This document shows positions 49,220-63,459 of a DNA stretch of 64,000 nucleotides, one piece after another. This stretch comes from Hermodice carunculata (Eukaryota > Annelida > Polychaeta > Eunicida > Amphinomidae): positions 122,031,679 to 122,095,678 of the forward strand of contig OZ026613.1 of NCBI GenBank assembly GCA_964020975.1, in the 5' to 3' direction. Positions within the stretch are counted from its first letter, which is position 1. Every line of letters begins with the position of its first letter. The notes under the pieces are model-generated. The model saw only the letters and a list, made by a program, of their open reading frames with translations. It was not told the DNA's origin and did no database searches. The translations under genes and the position numbers were made by a program.

Positions 49220-49730
49220 GGAAAGACATTTCTTATAAACAATTTATATGTTCCTTTTGTTAGACTTATTCTTTATTGTGCTAGCCCTGCTTGGTATGCC
49301 AAATCTGATGAAAAAAAGATTATGAAGTGTTCAGGTAAATGTTCGAATTGTCACTGCAACAATGCATGACACAAGCAGTGTAAGATTGGACTGGAAAGTA
49401 GGATGCCATATGTTAGTGAAATGAAATTTCTGGGTCACTTCTGCTGTTGAAGTGCGTAACCATAGTCGTGCCTGACCATTTATCCTCTAACATTCCTACA
49501 GCTTTGCAGTCATCTATGCAATACCAAACACATTGGTGTCTTCGTAACTAGAGGGTAGCATGAACGTTTTGATGAACTCTTTTTCCTTCAGTCCTGAGAT
49601 TGCGAAATAGATTGCCTGTCAATGTTTGTCAGATAGGCTTCCAGCCTTTTTTAACAAAAGCATGCAAACAGTTTCCTCATAGCATATAGATATTCCGAGT
49701 TGTATAATTTTAATCGCAGGTTTTTATCTG
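49220..49730 (+). mobile_element. LINE RT C-terminal fragment
   Basis: The plus strand reads YVPFVRLILYCASPAWYAKS, the RPILEYxSPAW block. After frame changes it shows MPYVSEMKFLGHF, then TRGxHERFDELFF and a segment resembling LRLWNRLPVNV (about 49555-49625). This is the usual terminal part of a CR1/Rex-like LINE. The catalytic RT core is absent and stops are frequent. Confidence 0.65.
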
Positions 49731-50386
49731 TTTAACACACGCTAGCATTTGAGTGCCGCCCAATTGAATTGTCATCTACCAACATATTTGTGTCCAGACA
49801 ATATCTTGTTCTAAATGTCGTTCAAATCCGTATATAAAGCGGTTTCAGTTCCCGTTGATTTTTGGGTTTTGTATCTGAAAGTGGCATTTGATGTAGAAAA
49901 TGTGCATTGGGTAGCGACCTCACTGGTATATACTAATTAATCCTGACTGTAAGCTGCTGTAAGTTATTCATAGCTTTGTAAATTACAGCACATGTATGGA
50001 ACCCAATGAAGGGTAATCCAATGAAGGCGCGAAAAAAGTGTGTCACAAGGGGCGCAATAGGGTCCACTAGTTCGGATCCAACTTTTTTATTTTTGCATCA
50101 TTAAAGCCTTCCATAACGTATCGTGATTGCATTGTCACAGCAGTCAAAATTTGGTTTAACTATGGCACATGTACAACATATTAACATGTTTTGTTGGGAT
50201 GAAAGTCTTTAGGTATTTCAATACACCAGCTTCCAGGCTATCTTCTTACATAACTGGTTTACATAATGTTGGACACTTTGTACGTCAAGGGTGAGTCCTA
50301 GTAACTTGGTTTCACTCACTTGGGCTATATCCCGTCCATTTTTCCATGGTTAAATCAGATTTGCATTTTGTACAATAGGTTTATTA
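49731..50386. other. No gene recognised
   Basis: AT-rich sequence, probably partly LINE 3' UTR at its left end. No recognisable coding sequence. Confidence 0.4.
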
Positions 50387-50924
50387 GGCTACAGACCACA
50401 GTTGTGACTGGCTGGCTGCGCATCCCAATGAAGATAGTCCGTAATTGTGAAAATACTGTGGTGTATCTTCTGTTTGAATAAAGTTAGCTAAGTCAGGTTT
50501 GCTGCATTGCATAGCTGCTTCATTGGTGGTCATATAGGTGCACTGGCTTCCAGGCCAGGTGGGAACTTTATGGTGGGGAAGGACAATGATGTGACCTTGG
50601 CAAGAGCACAGTTCATACACCCGTATAAAGCTGACATCCATGCGTTGTTTCGTATTTCAATTATCACACATTAAGGAGCTGGGAATTATATGACAAAGAT
50701 CCATCCATGTTTTTCTGACGTGTTCGACTTTACATTTGGCTAGGCGAGTGTGCTGAAGGTAGTGGGTTCGAATCCCATACAGGTCGACATAAAATTTATT
50801 GTATTTTTCACTCATTATCTGTAATATGCCGTTCAGGGAATTTTCAAATACCAAAATGCTGATTTGTTAGACTCAAAAATGCTAATATGAAAAATAGAAG
50901 GATTTATAACTGTGGTCTCTGGCC
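50387..50924 (+). mobile_element. MITE-like repeat, copy 1
   Basis: 538-base copy, highly similar to 62365-62821. Its ends are inverted: GGCTACAGACCACAGTT at the left and the reverse complement of GGCCAGAGACCACAGTT at the right. It has no coding capacity, so it would be a non-autonomous element. It differs from copy 2 mainly by about 80 extra bases around 50730-50840 that contain a tRNA T-arm-like sequence. The superfamily is not resolved because target-site duplications are unclear; TATTA occurs at both flanks of this copy. Confidence 0.75.
50737..50778 (+). other. tRNA-derived segment with perfect B box
   Basis: GTGGGTTCGAATCCCAT (50762-50778) is a perfect tRNA T-arm with a 7-base TTCGAAT loop, and GGTTCGAATCC (50765-50775) is an exact pol III B box. 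TGGCTAGGCGAG at about 50737 is a weak A-box candidate. No acceptor stem pairs up, so this is not a tRNA gene. It may be a tRNA-derived SINE piece inserted in, or ancestral to, the MITE-like repeat. Confidence 0.5.
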
Positions 50925-51137
50925 TATTAGGGCTAACTCTGTATGTATTGGGACTCACATGGTGATGTTGTTATTCTATTATCGTCTATCAAGCAAGTTA
51001 AAAATGGGAATCAGCACTTTTTGACAGCTGCCTGGACATTTTTGAGTGACCCTAACACATTTGAGATGGATGGAACATGCAAGATATGGTCCTGGGATTG
51101 TAGGTCACAAGGCAAATGATTTGGGCTATGGTATTTG
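50925..51137. other. Short spacer between MITE copy 1 and the BEL element
   Basis: No feature recognised. Confidence 0.4.
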
Positions 51138-51801
51138 TGGTTAAGGCCAGTCGCCCTGGCCCGAAGTATAACGAACACCCAGTTTGAGTCGACGAGTTTT
51201 ATTGTTCTGTTATTCCACTGAAGCAAGACATATCCCAGTTACACCGTAAGAATTCCATTACGAGCGCATCCCGTTATGCCTCTCCACTATGGGATCTCCA
51301 TTGAGAAATTTTATGACATTACAACGGTACACTTATGCATGCCTGCACCTTGCAGGATATGCATGCCCGCTCCCGACGGACAAAAACCGGCTCCAGCCGG
51401 CGGACTAAATCCCGCTTCAGCCGATTACAGCTGCAATGTTTCCATATAGAAAGGCACCGTAAATACAAATACTTAGTTTTACTCTCTCCATAGATTATCA
51501 TCAACAAAGAACATAGCTTTAATATTCCTAGTTAATTAAACCAACAAAAATTTGTCACCAAAAGCAACTATGAAGACCGCGTAGATAGATTTACCAATAA
51601 ATACGTATGAATCTTCGGCAATTTTAATTATTGAATCTCAAACATATCTGATAAGAAATATGTATCACAGGTAACAGATAACAGGAAGAAATGCCTGAAA
51701 CACGCGTACGCAGATATGCATATATCGAAATATCAGCAACGAAAAACCTGAAACTTTTCCCAACTTCAAAACATATATGGCTGATAATTAATTTACAATT
51801 A

Positions 51802-51857
<56 letters not shown>

Positions 51858-52487
51858 CATATATATATAAATATATATTACTTATATAAAACACTCGGGC
51901 CTCTAACCATGTGTCACAGACGACAGGTGACCACAAAGATAACTCAAAACTTTAGTCCATAATGTGCGATATGTACACCCGATATTCCAAGAAGTAAACT
52001 GCAAAATTAACGCATAACTGTCTAACAGCCCATATAGGGCGCGCCCTTAAGACGCTACGCCCGGTTGATCAGAAACCCACCAGATCAGTTGCAAACTGGC
52101 AAAAGGAACTCTACCAGAAGTAAAGATCCTTTTATACAATGAACAAAAGGTGGGAGGAAAGGTAATAAAGCACAGACATGTGACCAAAGGTCTGTGTCAC
52201 AGAAAATGAAACCTGTTACGCTACCACTGCAATGTGCAGTATATTTCCAATACGCCAATACTCTTGTACCATATTTATTTGTCAACACCAATCGCAATGT
52301 TTACACGTGAGCTCCATTATATCACCATAATAGTCATAACCAGATGTAGATGTACACCTGCTAGTAATGAATATAGACACGAAAGCAAAAAACATCGACT
52401 CAAAAAACAAAAAACAAAAACAATTTTGTAATATACTTAAACAACAAAATTAATTAAACTTCAAATTGAGCTATTGTAAATTTGACA
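51138..52487 (-). repeat. 3' LTR of the BEL/Pao element
   Basis: About 1350 bases. Collinear with 59132-60485, but with a longer TA-rich dinucleotide tract (about 51805-51870) and no 80-base duplication. Confidence 0.9.
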
Positions 52488-55400
52488 CTCCTCTTTTTTC
52501 AAAAAAAAAAAAAAAAATAGTTGTATACCATATCAGAACAACTGCTTATTCAATTAATCATTTATCAAAAATCCATATCTTTATATGAATTATTCAAAAT
52601 ACTCAAAAATTCAAGATATTGTCATATTATAAAAAATTACCATGTAACATCAGTAGTCATACCTTATTCATGATCCTTGATCAACAATCATAACATCTCC
52701 CATTACCAATATGCAAATGTCAAACATTCAACATCAATAATACTCATTTATCACCAATAATCATCATTTATTACCATTAATCATCACTTGTCATGAATAA
52801 ACTTCAAAACTTGTTTCCTTCAATAAACATTTGTTAATACCATTCTATATATATCACCTGTTTAACAACGTACCAACAAATCCAAATGGCTAACACCACT
52901 ATGCCAGCCTCATGTTGGACAACAATATACTCCAAAATATTTGAAAAATGTGTGCGATCGTAACATGTGTGTGGCCAGGAAATCCATGTATCCATATAAC
53001 AACTTCACCCCATTATTCATTGCAATACACCAATAACAGTAGGAAATATACCAAATCACTTAATACCAAAATTTTCATATTACAAAACCGCCTTGTAATC
53101 TTAACACAAAACAGCAAGATCTCAATATATACCTTGTATGAAAAGCACTTGAATCACTAATATAATAGAACCACATTGTCTCATATTTTGCAATAAGACC
53201 AGTATACCAGCTTGCCACAATAGTATCTGTATTATTGTCACATAAGTCACAAAATAGGTCACTACAAAATTTACCGTATTGTAACTATACAACATTTAAA
53301 TTTCTCACAGTATTAAAGTTCTCATGTGTGTCGCTGTATTTACATATCTGCCTCGAGTCTTACTAGATTGTGTGCTGAATGACGTAGTTCATTTACTGAT
53401 GTTTTGAGCAACACTGACCGTACTTCGCCATCACGGCCGGGAAATAACTGCTTTACAAGGGCGAGTGGCCAAAGCTTACGAGGCATACATTTTTCTGCCA
53501 GCAAAACTAATTCCCCGACTTTAATATTTATTTGAGGAACTCGCCCCTTGGACCTAGATGTGAGTGAAGGCAAATACAATTTCAACCATTTTGACCAAAA
53601 CATATCAGCCAGATGTTGTGAGAATTTGAATTGACTACCATACATATCTGATGCCGAAGCGCCACCTGGCGGTATGTCAGGGTACCCTTTCAAGGTAAGC
53701 AAACTGTTTGGACTAATCACTGCGAAATCATTAGAATCATCACTGACCTTTGTCAAAGGACGGCTGTTCACAATAGCCTCAATTTCGCAAAATATGGTTT
53801 GCAAAACTTCGTCGGTAAGCCTAGATGTATGCGGAAGAACTGCTCTAAATACCCGCTTTATGACCCCAATCAGCCTTTCCCAGCTACCTCCCCAATGCGG
53901 ACATTTGGGAATTGTAAAGATGAATTGAATTGACTCAGACACTGCAAATTTTTTCAAAATATTTCTTGAATGAAACTTGAAGGCCTTAAGAACTTTACAA
54001 AGTTGCCGCCATGATCACAATAAATGGTATCAATCCTTCCTCTACGTGCAATGAACCTGCGCAATGCATTCAAGAAAGAATCAGCATCTAGGGAATGTAG
54101 CATTTCAATATGAACCGCCTTGGAACTCATGCAGGTAAAAATACAACCATATCTTTTCTTCTGACCTCTATAGAATGTTGTATAGTAAGACCCAAAACAA
54201 TCTAACCCTACATGCAGAAATGCAGGCATGTTAAGATTTATGCGGGCAGGATGTAAGTCTGCCATGATTTGTGATGTAGGCTTGGCATAAAGTTTTTTGC
54301 AAACAACACATCTAACATAGTGATGTGCCTTTGTGATCCAAAATACGGCGCGAACTAAGCATAAGGTCCATTCCAGGCCTAAATGAGCTTCATTATGAAA
54401 ATCGTACACAATGCGTTCAGCTATCACGCTGGAATGAGGAATAAGAATAGGATGCTCCCCTGTACGAGCTCCAACCCGCATGATACTATCTTTGTCTCAA
54501 AACGGATTTAGAGACACAATGCTACTTGAATTGGATAGTAATTGACCAGAGGATAGACTATTAATTTCTTTTGCATAAAACTTATGCCGGACATGTCTGA
54601 CCATTATATCCTGAGCGCTCTCAATCTTATGCACTGTGATTGGACCATGTTGGCATTCATGCCTTGCTTTAAAGTAAACACACCTGCGCAACCAAGCTAC
54701 TGATTTCAGAATCTTACTCCATGAACTGTGATTGTTACAAACCCGGTCAAGCCAGCACTCAGTATCATCGGCATGACATGCAAGAGCAGTGCATTGAACT
54801 GTATCACCATATAAATCTGCCTTACTGTTCTCAGTTTGTGAGTTTAACACCTTGACCCGGGATCGTCTTTAGACACTGAGTGTAATTTGCGATTTTTACC
54901 CCAAAATCTAGGAAAGGAACAAAGGAAATTTTGGACCATAGCGCCAAAAATCGATAGAGCATTGACGATCAATAGCCCTCCGACGAGTCAACTAATCTGC
55001 TGGATTTGAAGCCGAGTCAACATGATGCCAATCAGCAGGATCAGTGTTTGATCTAATTTAGCTAACTCTATTCTCTACAAAAGTATGAAAGTGCCGGGGA
55101 ACATTATGAATGTAACCTAAAACGATCTGAGAGTCAGTCCAAAAGAAAGTAGGAGCAATATGCATACCAAGCTCGCGTTTAATGACAAGGTAAAAATTGA
55201 CAGCGCATTTTGCAGCTTGTAATTCTAAACGTGGTATAGACAGGCTATTCTTGATAGGCGCGATATGAGCTTTACTCATCATCAGATGAGATGATATCTG
55301 ACCCTTTAGGTTTACACATCTGATATATGCTGCTGCTCCAAACGCAACCTCACTAGCATCACAAAATATATGAAATTCTTGACATCCTGTATCGAAATCT

Positions 55401-58400
55401 GTGGGCTTGACGCATCTACAAAAATTGACATTCTGCATATCCGTAACAAAGGAAGCATACCAGAAGTGCCATTTCTGATATATGACTTCTGAAACATGAT
55501 CGTCCCATCCCAACTGGCTACGTGTTGTTTGTTGTAGAATAATGTACCAGTAACTACCCAAGGTGAGATCATACCAAGAGGATCAAACACTGAATCTAAG
55601 AACCTGAGCATGACGCGTCAAGTGAACTTTGGAAATTCATGATCTTTAAAATAGAAGCAAAATATGTCATCTTTCACCATCCACTTTATACCTTAAGCTC
55701 TACATTGTGAACCATCCGAAAATTCGTGTACTTATTTAGCTCCATAGTCTGCTCATGATTGATAGCAAATTTGAGTATTTCAAATCCTCCTAATTGTAAA
55801 ACTTTAGGAAGACCAAATACCACCCTGTGAACCTCATAAAGGCTACGAACAGCTTTAGACAAGTCGTCTACATACATATCATCAAGTATAGACTCTTTGA
55901 GCAAAGGGTCAATACCTGGATTATCAGTGACAACGCATCTCAAAGCTTAACTAAAAGACGACGAGCACCAAATACCGCCAAACACATTTACGTGCATGCG
56001 CATGTGGACTAATTTTCCATCTTGGTACCAAAGAAATCGCAAGGTGTCGCAATCATACTCCGGTATCAAAATTTGGTTGTACATCTCTTTCACATCAGCC
56101 AGAATACCATACTCATGCAACCTGAATCTCAACAATACAAACTGGAGTCTATTTACTAAGTCAAGACCCAGTAAACAGCGCTCATTTAGCGAGCGCCCAG
56201 CATACTTCACCGAGCAATCAAACACCACCTACAATTTACCTGGCTTGTTTGGGTTAACAACATAATGATGAGGCAGGTAAAAGATTATATCATTGTTATT
56301 CAAAGCATGATTGGAAATAGTTTCCGCATATTTTGAATCAATAAGTTTCCAAATTTCCTGGTCATACCTAGATAACATGTCAACCTTTGACAGGCGCTTC
56401 ACTAAGTTATCCAAGCAGCTCATAGCTACTGAAAAGTTATTAGGGAGCGATTCACCAGGGTCTTTCCAAGGGATTGGCAACATATAATGGCCTTGGACAA
56501 GCTTACAGGTATTATCCCATAATTGAAGCACGCGCCTATCATCAACTGACAATGCAGTCTCAGAAAAAGACCCATTTTCAATTTCCCACAATTTGTTTAT
56601 GTCATTAACCAGGGAACTATGAGGGTCAAGCCCTGACATGAGCACATGGTCTTCTGCGGTGACACATGAAACCACATCGATACATAAGGAACTATCTTTA
56701 CTCGCTATATCCAGCAGTACAGGACTAGCTTCCACTGAAGCATGACTTGTCTCACTATCAACGCTAGCATGTTTACTTGCAACAGGAAAAACCTGAATGA
56801 CGGAACTCGCTCTGGTCAAATTCGTCAATCACACATGCTGACACGAAATTGCACACTACTACACGGCTGACATTAGTGCGCAGCACACAGTCCTGAACTA
56901 CCCAACCAAGTCATTACCGTATCCCGACGGGCGAGTTATTAACATCACCTTTGCGTATCTCTAACGGAATTAGACATTCTGTGTGGTCATGCCCGACCAA
57001 AACATCTACACCCTTGCTGTATAGGTCTGACGGAATACCCAAACCTTGCAAATGAGGAAAGCTATTGATGTCAATTGAAGCTGAAGGAATGGCGATACTA
57101 TCCACAACCTTCACCCCACTCATATTAACACTCTCCTGCCCAGATGCGGACTTCAAAGTGAACTTCACCTGCTTTGAAACTGACAGCGTTACACCATGGA
57201 TTGTCTTTAAGAGGTAATGCACATCCGTACCCTTTAACTGAAGGCGATCTGCCAAGTCTTTAGTTATGAAAGTCGGTGAATTAAAGTTGTCAAGACCTAC
57301 TTTAATGTCCAGAGAATCATTTATTTTGACTCTGACAACAGGCATCAAGCAATCGCCCGCATCTATAGCACATGAAGCGGCTGAGTTATGGACATGCAAA
57401 AAGCTTGTATGTTTGAGGCCACATACAAAACATCTGTGTTTATTTTGACATTCTGAAGTACTATGCTTACCGCGTAAGCAGTTATGACATAAGTCATGAT
57501 CATGTACAAATTCCAGACGGTCACGAACAGACATGCTACGAAATGTATTGCACTGCGCAATGAAATGTGAGCCTTTACACGGCACACATGGAGGAAATTG
57601 ATGCTGTTTTTCACCACTGGTACTAAGCCTATTAACAGTGCCCGTAGCGGCAGCGCTAGCTGACATCTCACTATCTAAAAACCTCTGAGCTGAAAAAAAT
57701 GGCACGTGGAACCATCTTCCACATTGCTGTCATTCAACAAATCCCCAGGCAAATCGACCTGAAAATCATACGAGGCAACTTGCTTAACCCTATGCAGCCT
57801 GGCCAAGCTTGCACTCTCTCCTATAATGGGATCAGATAACTCATCGCTAAGCGAATCTACGAACGCTACCAGATCTTTGAATTTAAGATATGTGCCATTA
57901 TCTCATTTGCTCTTCATTTCAGCCTTGTACCAACGATTTTGAATATGGTTTGACAAGCGTGAAATAATATCAAACAAAACTACTTGACTATCAATTTCAG
58001 CCAAACTATTCACACTATTCAAAATCTGATAGGCCCCTCTTAACTCATTAGCCAATTGACGAAGATCTTTGCATGATTTGGCTGGCTTGGGAGAGCGCAA
58101 AGACTAAATTATATCTTGCGTAATCCTATGCGAAGAGCCATACAACTTGTCGAGAGTGGAAATAGCAGACTTGTAACCATCGCTACCACCGATAAACAAG
58201 CAACTTCTCACTGATTCACGTGCCTCCCCACCGAGGAATTGGAACAGACGTGATAGCCGTATATCTGGGTCTGTACTACATGTCTCTACGCTCGCTTTGA
58301 ACGACTTAATGAAAGTGGGATATTTTAAATCGTCCCCAGTGAAAACTTCCGATTCCAATTTTGGTAAGGACAACAACCCCACTACTGTGCTATCGGACGA

Positions 58401-59131
58401 TGAAACTTCAGTTTCAGTAGGCTTAGCTTCTTTTGCTCTGGACAAAATTGTGAAGTAATTAGCCTCGACATGGTCAAAATACGAGTCATGAAAAACCTCA
58501 CTTTCAGGATCCAAATTAACCACGTCTTCATGCGTTTTGGAAAACTCAGAAAATGCAGTTTTTAATTGCAAGACCAGCTGTGACACTTCCGTCAATTTAT
58601 CACCTTCAATAATCAAATTGGTGATTTATTTCCTAATTTTGTAACTTTGGTTTTACTGTCTTTTCGGGCAGCCTTTGCATCAGCGAGACTCGTGATGGCA
58701 AGCAAAATACAAATATATAATCTGAATCCAAACATACGTATCTCTGAAAAAATACCTGTAAGAAAGTTACAACTAGGGTACCAAAAATAAAACTCAACTT
58801 ACAGGCTGTATAGAGACCTATGCATGAATCATAGTCCAGTGTATTTACTGATCCATGCTTGAGTACTCTTGCGAGGTTAATTTGCGAAGTTGACTTGCGA
58901 GGATCTAGGAATATGGGCGTTAACCCTTAGGAATATGTTACACCAAGCCCCAGTGAACGTACGTAGCACCATGCGCAACTTGAGCAAATGACGAGATTAA
59001 GATGACCGCCGCAGCACACAGGAATGATATATATATATATATGTATTTCACCTTGTTAAATCTCGTTGACACCAGCCACACACATGTTACCTTTAAACGT
59101 AGTCGTCGCACTGTTTTATCTGTAATTTTTT

Positions 59132-60485
59132 TGGTAACAGCCAGTCGCCCTGGCCCGAGGTACAACGAAAACCCGGTTTGAGTCGACGGGTTTTATTTTT
59201 CTGTTATTCCACTGAAGCAAGACATATCCCAGTTACACCGTAAGAATTCCATCACAAGCGCATCCCGTTATGCCTCTCCACTATGGGATCTCCATTGAGA
59301 AATTTTATGACATTACACCGGTACACTTATGCATGCCCGCAACTTGCAGGATATGCATGCCCGCTCCCGACGGACTAAAGCGGCTCCAGCGGGCGGACTA
59401 AATCTCGCTGCAGCCACTTACAGCTGCAATGTTTCAATATAGAAAGGCATGTAAATACAAATACTTAGTTTTACTCTCTCCATAGCCTATCATCAAAAAG
59501 GAACATAACTTCAATATTCCTAGTTAATTTAACCAACAAAAATTTGTCACCAAAAGCAACAAAACTATCATCAAAAAAGAACATAGCTTTAATATTCCTA
59601 GTTAATTTAACCAACAAAAATTTGTCACCAAAAGCAACTATGAAGACCGCATAGATAAATTTACCATTAAATACGTATGAATCTTCCGCAATTTTACCAT
59701 ATTGAATCTCAAACATATTTGATAAGAAATATGTATCACAGGTAGCAGATAACAGGAATAAATGCCTGAAACACGCGTACATAGATATGCATATATCGAA
59801 ATATCAGCAAAGAACAACCTGAAACTTTTCCCAACTTCGAAACATATATGGCTGATAAATAATTCGCTATTATGTATATATATATATTTTACTTACATAA
59901 AACACTCGGGCCTCTAACCATGTGTCACAGACGACAGGTGACCACAAAGATAACTCAAAACTTTAGTCCATAATGTGTTATATGTACACGTGCATATTCC
60001 AAGAAATAAACTCCAAAATTAACGCATATCTGTTAAACAGTCCATATAGGGCGTGCCCTTAAGACGCTACGCCCGGTTGATCAGCAACCCACCAGATCAG
60101 TGGCAAAGTGGCAAAAGGAACTTTTCCAGAAGTAAAGCTCCTTTTATACAATGAACAAAAGGCGGGAGGAAGGGTAATCAAGCACAGACATGTGACCAAA
60201 GGTCTGTGTCACAGAAAATGAAACCTGTTACACTACCAATGCAATGTGCAGTATATTTGCAATACTCCAAAATTATTGTACCATATTTATTTGTCAACAA
60301 CAATCGCAATGTTTACATGTGAGCTCCATTATATCACCATAATAGTCATAACCAGATGTAGGTGTACACCCGCTAGCAATGAATATAGACAGGAAAGCAA
60401 AAACATCGACTCAAAAAAAAATATTGTAATTTACTTAAACAACAAAATTAATTAAACTTCAAATTGAGCTATTCTAAATTTGACA
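59132..60485 (-). repeat. 5' LTR of the BEL/Pao element
   Basis: About 1354 bases, beginning TGTCA on the minus strand. It carries an internal tandem duplication of about 80 bases (within 59490-59640, the unit containing AATATTCCTAGTTAATTTAACC) that the other LTR lacks. Confidence 0.9.
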
Positions 60486-62364
60486 GTATGGTGTACCTTA
60501 CGCCAGCTTATGAAAGGAGAAAAAAAATTACACCCACAGGTTGGCTGTGAATATCATGTTGAACAGTCTCAATATTCCAAAAATTCATGAAGTATCGCAT
60601 TTATGTCACAAATCATTGTGCATAGATGTGTTGCACCAATCAGTGGAACCACACTGCATAAGTAATAACAGGATTCGCTGCAAGACATTTAACAAGTGCA
60701 CAGGCCATGGCTCCTTTGCTGACTGCTGGGTAGATAGATAGCTCCATAGCCCTTTGTATTTAGCGATACCTCACAGGTACCACACAGGTAATCATATGTG
60801 TGTATGAGAAATTAACAATGCTAATATGATATGAATAAATTATGCTAATCCCATGAATATGAAACTCTGTTTCAAACTTTTAATTTTGTGGCATTGTCAT
60901 TGTGGGCCTAAAGCCTCCATTCATATGCAGAGCTGTTTGTACAAAATAATGTCATAGTGATTTTGGGCATACCAGAAAAAATGCGCATTGTCTGTCATTA
61001 GAGCTGTACAAATCTTAGGTAAAATGTAAATTTCTTTGTTTTTTGGTTGTGTTTTTTTCTCCCTTTTATTTCTATTTTTTATTTTTTATTTTATTTTTTT
61101 GGCAGACATAAGCTTGTCATATATGTGTGTCATTTGACTGGGGTAAATCATAAAAAATCAGGGATGCTGACCATGTTGAGCTGTTGAGTTCATCAGCATA
61201 TTATTTTCACATAAATGAATCAATTTATATCCATGAATATGGATGACAGCACTTATGAACTGCAAATTTTATAACTTTTACCAAGCTAGTGTACAGAGGT
61301 GGCAAAACATTTGAACTTTGACATACAACCACATATAATTAATTACAAGGGTTTCAGAAAGTGAAACAAGGTAAAAAAAAGTTAGCTTCCATTAAACACT
61401 TGCCTGAAAACACTTATGCCTGATAATTGGATTGATAATTGGATGCTTATCAAATTTAAAATCAAATCACTTGTGAATACAAATATGTATTTATGATATT
61501 GGAGTAACTTTACAAAATTTTGTCATTTTCTTTCTTATATGTGACGTACATCAGAAACAATGTCAATAAACCACAACTTATGAAGTCTACTGCACAAACA
61601 AAAGGCTTGGCACTATTGGTTTGTGGAAGCTGGATCACCCATCTGCCCTCCTAATGTTCAAAAAATGGGCGCATTAAAATTCCATAATTTTAGTACAAAA
61701 AAAAACTTAATTTGCTAAATACTGCTACTCTAATCTGTGACCTACTGCTCTGAAAATGTGTACTTTAATGAGTCAATAATGTTTAAACACTGAAAATATT
61801 CCATTGTCTGCCATAATTCAGATTATATCAGGAAAGCACTGCCATAATGACTGGTATTAGATGCTGACTTGGTGTAACTCATACTCCCCCCATCCCCTAT
61901 TATTGCCTCAGCAGTGATAGATGTCATATTTTTTGTAGACAAATGATACGAATCTATCCATAAATAGTAAAAAAAATCACCAAATTCACCTAAAAATGAA
62001 TTAAGTTTTAGCAATATATTCAAAATTTGGGTTGAAATTAAGGGGTAGGGCATTGTAATTTGATATCTTATTGTAAGGGCAGGACATACAGGCCAATGAT
62101 TATTGGTTTGCGTCATAGCCAATTGTGTATTGTATTCATATTGGACAGAAAGAATTGATTGGATGCAATTACATAATTTTCCTCAAAATTTTAATTAATT
62201 ATTTTGTTTGTCGTAAAAACTGATTTTTCAGATCTAAAGGTTGCTTGTAAAAAAGTTGATATTTTCCTTAATATTAAAGTTTGGTAAAGTTAATGCAAAT
62301 CCTTTACAGAAAACAAGTTGTGGCTTCAGTTAAACAAGTTTTAAAATTTTTGATAAGTCTATTA
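60486..62364. other. No gene recognised
   Basis: AT-rich sequence right of the BEL element, with a T-rich tract near 61040-61100. Short frames on both strands, none recognisable. Confidence 0.5.
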
Positions 62365-62821
62365 GGTAACAGACCACAGTTGTGATTGGGTGGTTGCGCA
62401 TTCAAACGGAGATAGTCCGTAATTGTGAAAATACTGTGTTTTCAGCATGCTGTATCTTCTGTTTAAATAAAGTTAGCTTAGTCAGGTTTGCTGCATCGCA
62501 TAGTTGCTTCATTGGTGGTTATATAGGTGCACTGTCTTCCAGGCCAGGTGGGAACTTTATGGTGGGGAAGGACAATGATGTGACCCTGGAAAGAGCACAG
62601 TTCATACACTTGTATAAAGCTGACATCCATGTGTTGTTTCGTACTCAATTATCACAAATTAACGAGCTGGGAATTATATGACAAAAATCCATCCATGTTT
62701 TTCTGACATTTCGACCTGTTAAACGTAGTTCACGGAATTTTTAAATACCAAAATGCTGATTTGTTGGACTGAAAAATGCTAATATGAAAAGTAGAAGGAT
62801 TTAAAACTGTGGTCTGTGGCC
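62365..62821 (+). mobile_element. MITE-like repeat, copy 2
   Basis: 457-base copy in the same orientation as 50387-50924. Inverted ends: GGTAACAGACCACAGTT and the reverse complement of GGCCACAGACCACAGTT. It lacks the tRNA-derived segment of copy 1 and has an extra TTTTCAGCATGC near 62440. Confidence 0.75.
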
Positions 62822-63459
62822 TGTACTGATGCCAAATATTATGAAATTGCATTTTGGATTACTCAGTGTTAGTCTGCACAAAGCCAACCGGAGGTTGTTT
62901 AGAATCAGTCCCCATTTTTGGGGGTCACAAGACTGAGCAAAAGCAGTCCTTTTCTGTGGTGGAGGTTCTCCCCACACCCCTCCTCGGGCTCCCCATTCTG
63001 CTTCACCTTATGGGGCTCAAACCCACACATAGGACCCTTTCCCGTTGCCCTGCTGTCTTACCACCTGAGCTACACATATTGTTGGTGATCCAAGTCATTC
63101 ATACCCCAACTTGAACGCTTGAATGACGATGCATTGCAAGGAGCTCCATTTAGCCAGAACCAGAAATATTGGCATACCAATATTGCGCTCTTTGAACACT
63201 GAATGCTGTACCCCACTGTACAAAATCACCTAAAAACGTATTAATTGGTCAGTATATATGCGCATTCTATTTGCTATTATTAACTGAGCATTATGGACTG
63301 AGCATATAAAATAGTTGATATACTGAAAGTTACACATATTTATTTCGGATATCTTATGGAAGACCCAGGGACTAATTCTAAACCACTGCCGAGCGTCCTA
63401 TATAGGTTGGCCATATCACTGTTTAATTTCAGAGGTAAGCTCCAAATCCAATTGTCATC
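62822..63459. other. No gene recognised
   Basis: Mixed sequence with one open frame (62854-63114) of no known family. Confidence 0.45.

Larger units (their letters stand above)
51138..60485 (-). mobile_element. BEL/Pao LTR retrotransposon, fossil with both LTRs
   Basis: About 9.35 kb on the minus strand: 5' LTR 59132-60485, leader, gag (about 58.7-57.9 kb), zinc-knuckle and protease part (about 57.7-56.9 kb), RT (about 56.8-55.7 kb), RNase H (about 55.6-55.0 kb), integrase (about 54.5-53.3 kb), an AT-rich non-coding stretch (53.3-52.5 kb), and 3' LTR 51138-52487. The order protease-RT-RNase H-integrase, the gag and cysteine cluster and the integrase C-terminal part (GELVLLAEKCMPRKLWPLAL) are BEL/Pao. 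No envelope gene is seen. It is broken, with about six to ten breaks. The LTRs agree at roughly 93% by eye over the first 320 bases, indicating a moderately old insertion, much younger than the BEL fossil at 18-20 kb. A target-site duplication is not certain (GTATT and GTATG flanks). Confidence 0.9.

Noticed and set aside
50737-50778. A tRNA gene
   Set aside because: Only the T-arm and B box are convincing; no acceptor stem or anticodon arm can be drawn.
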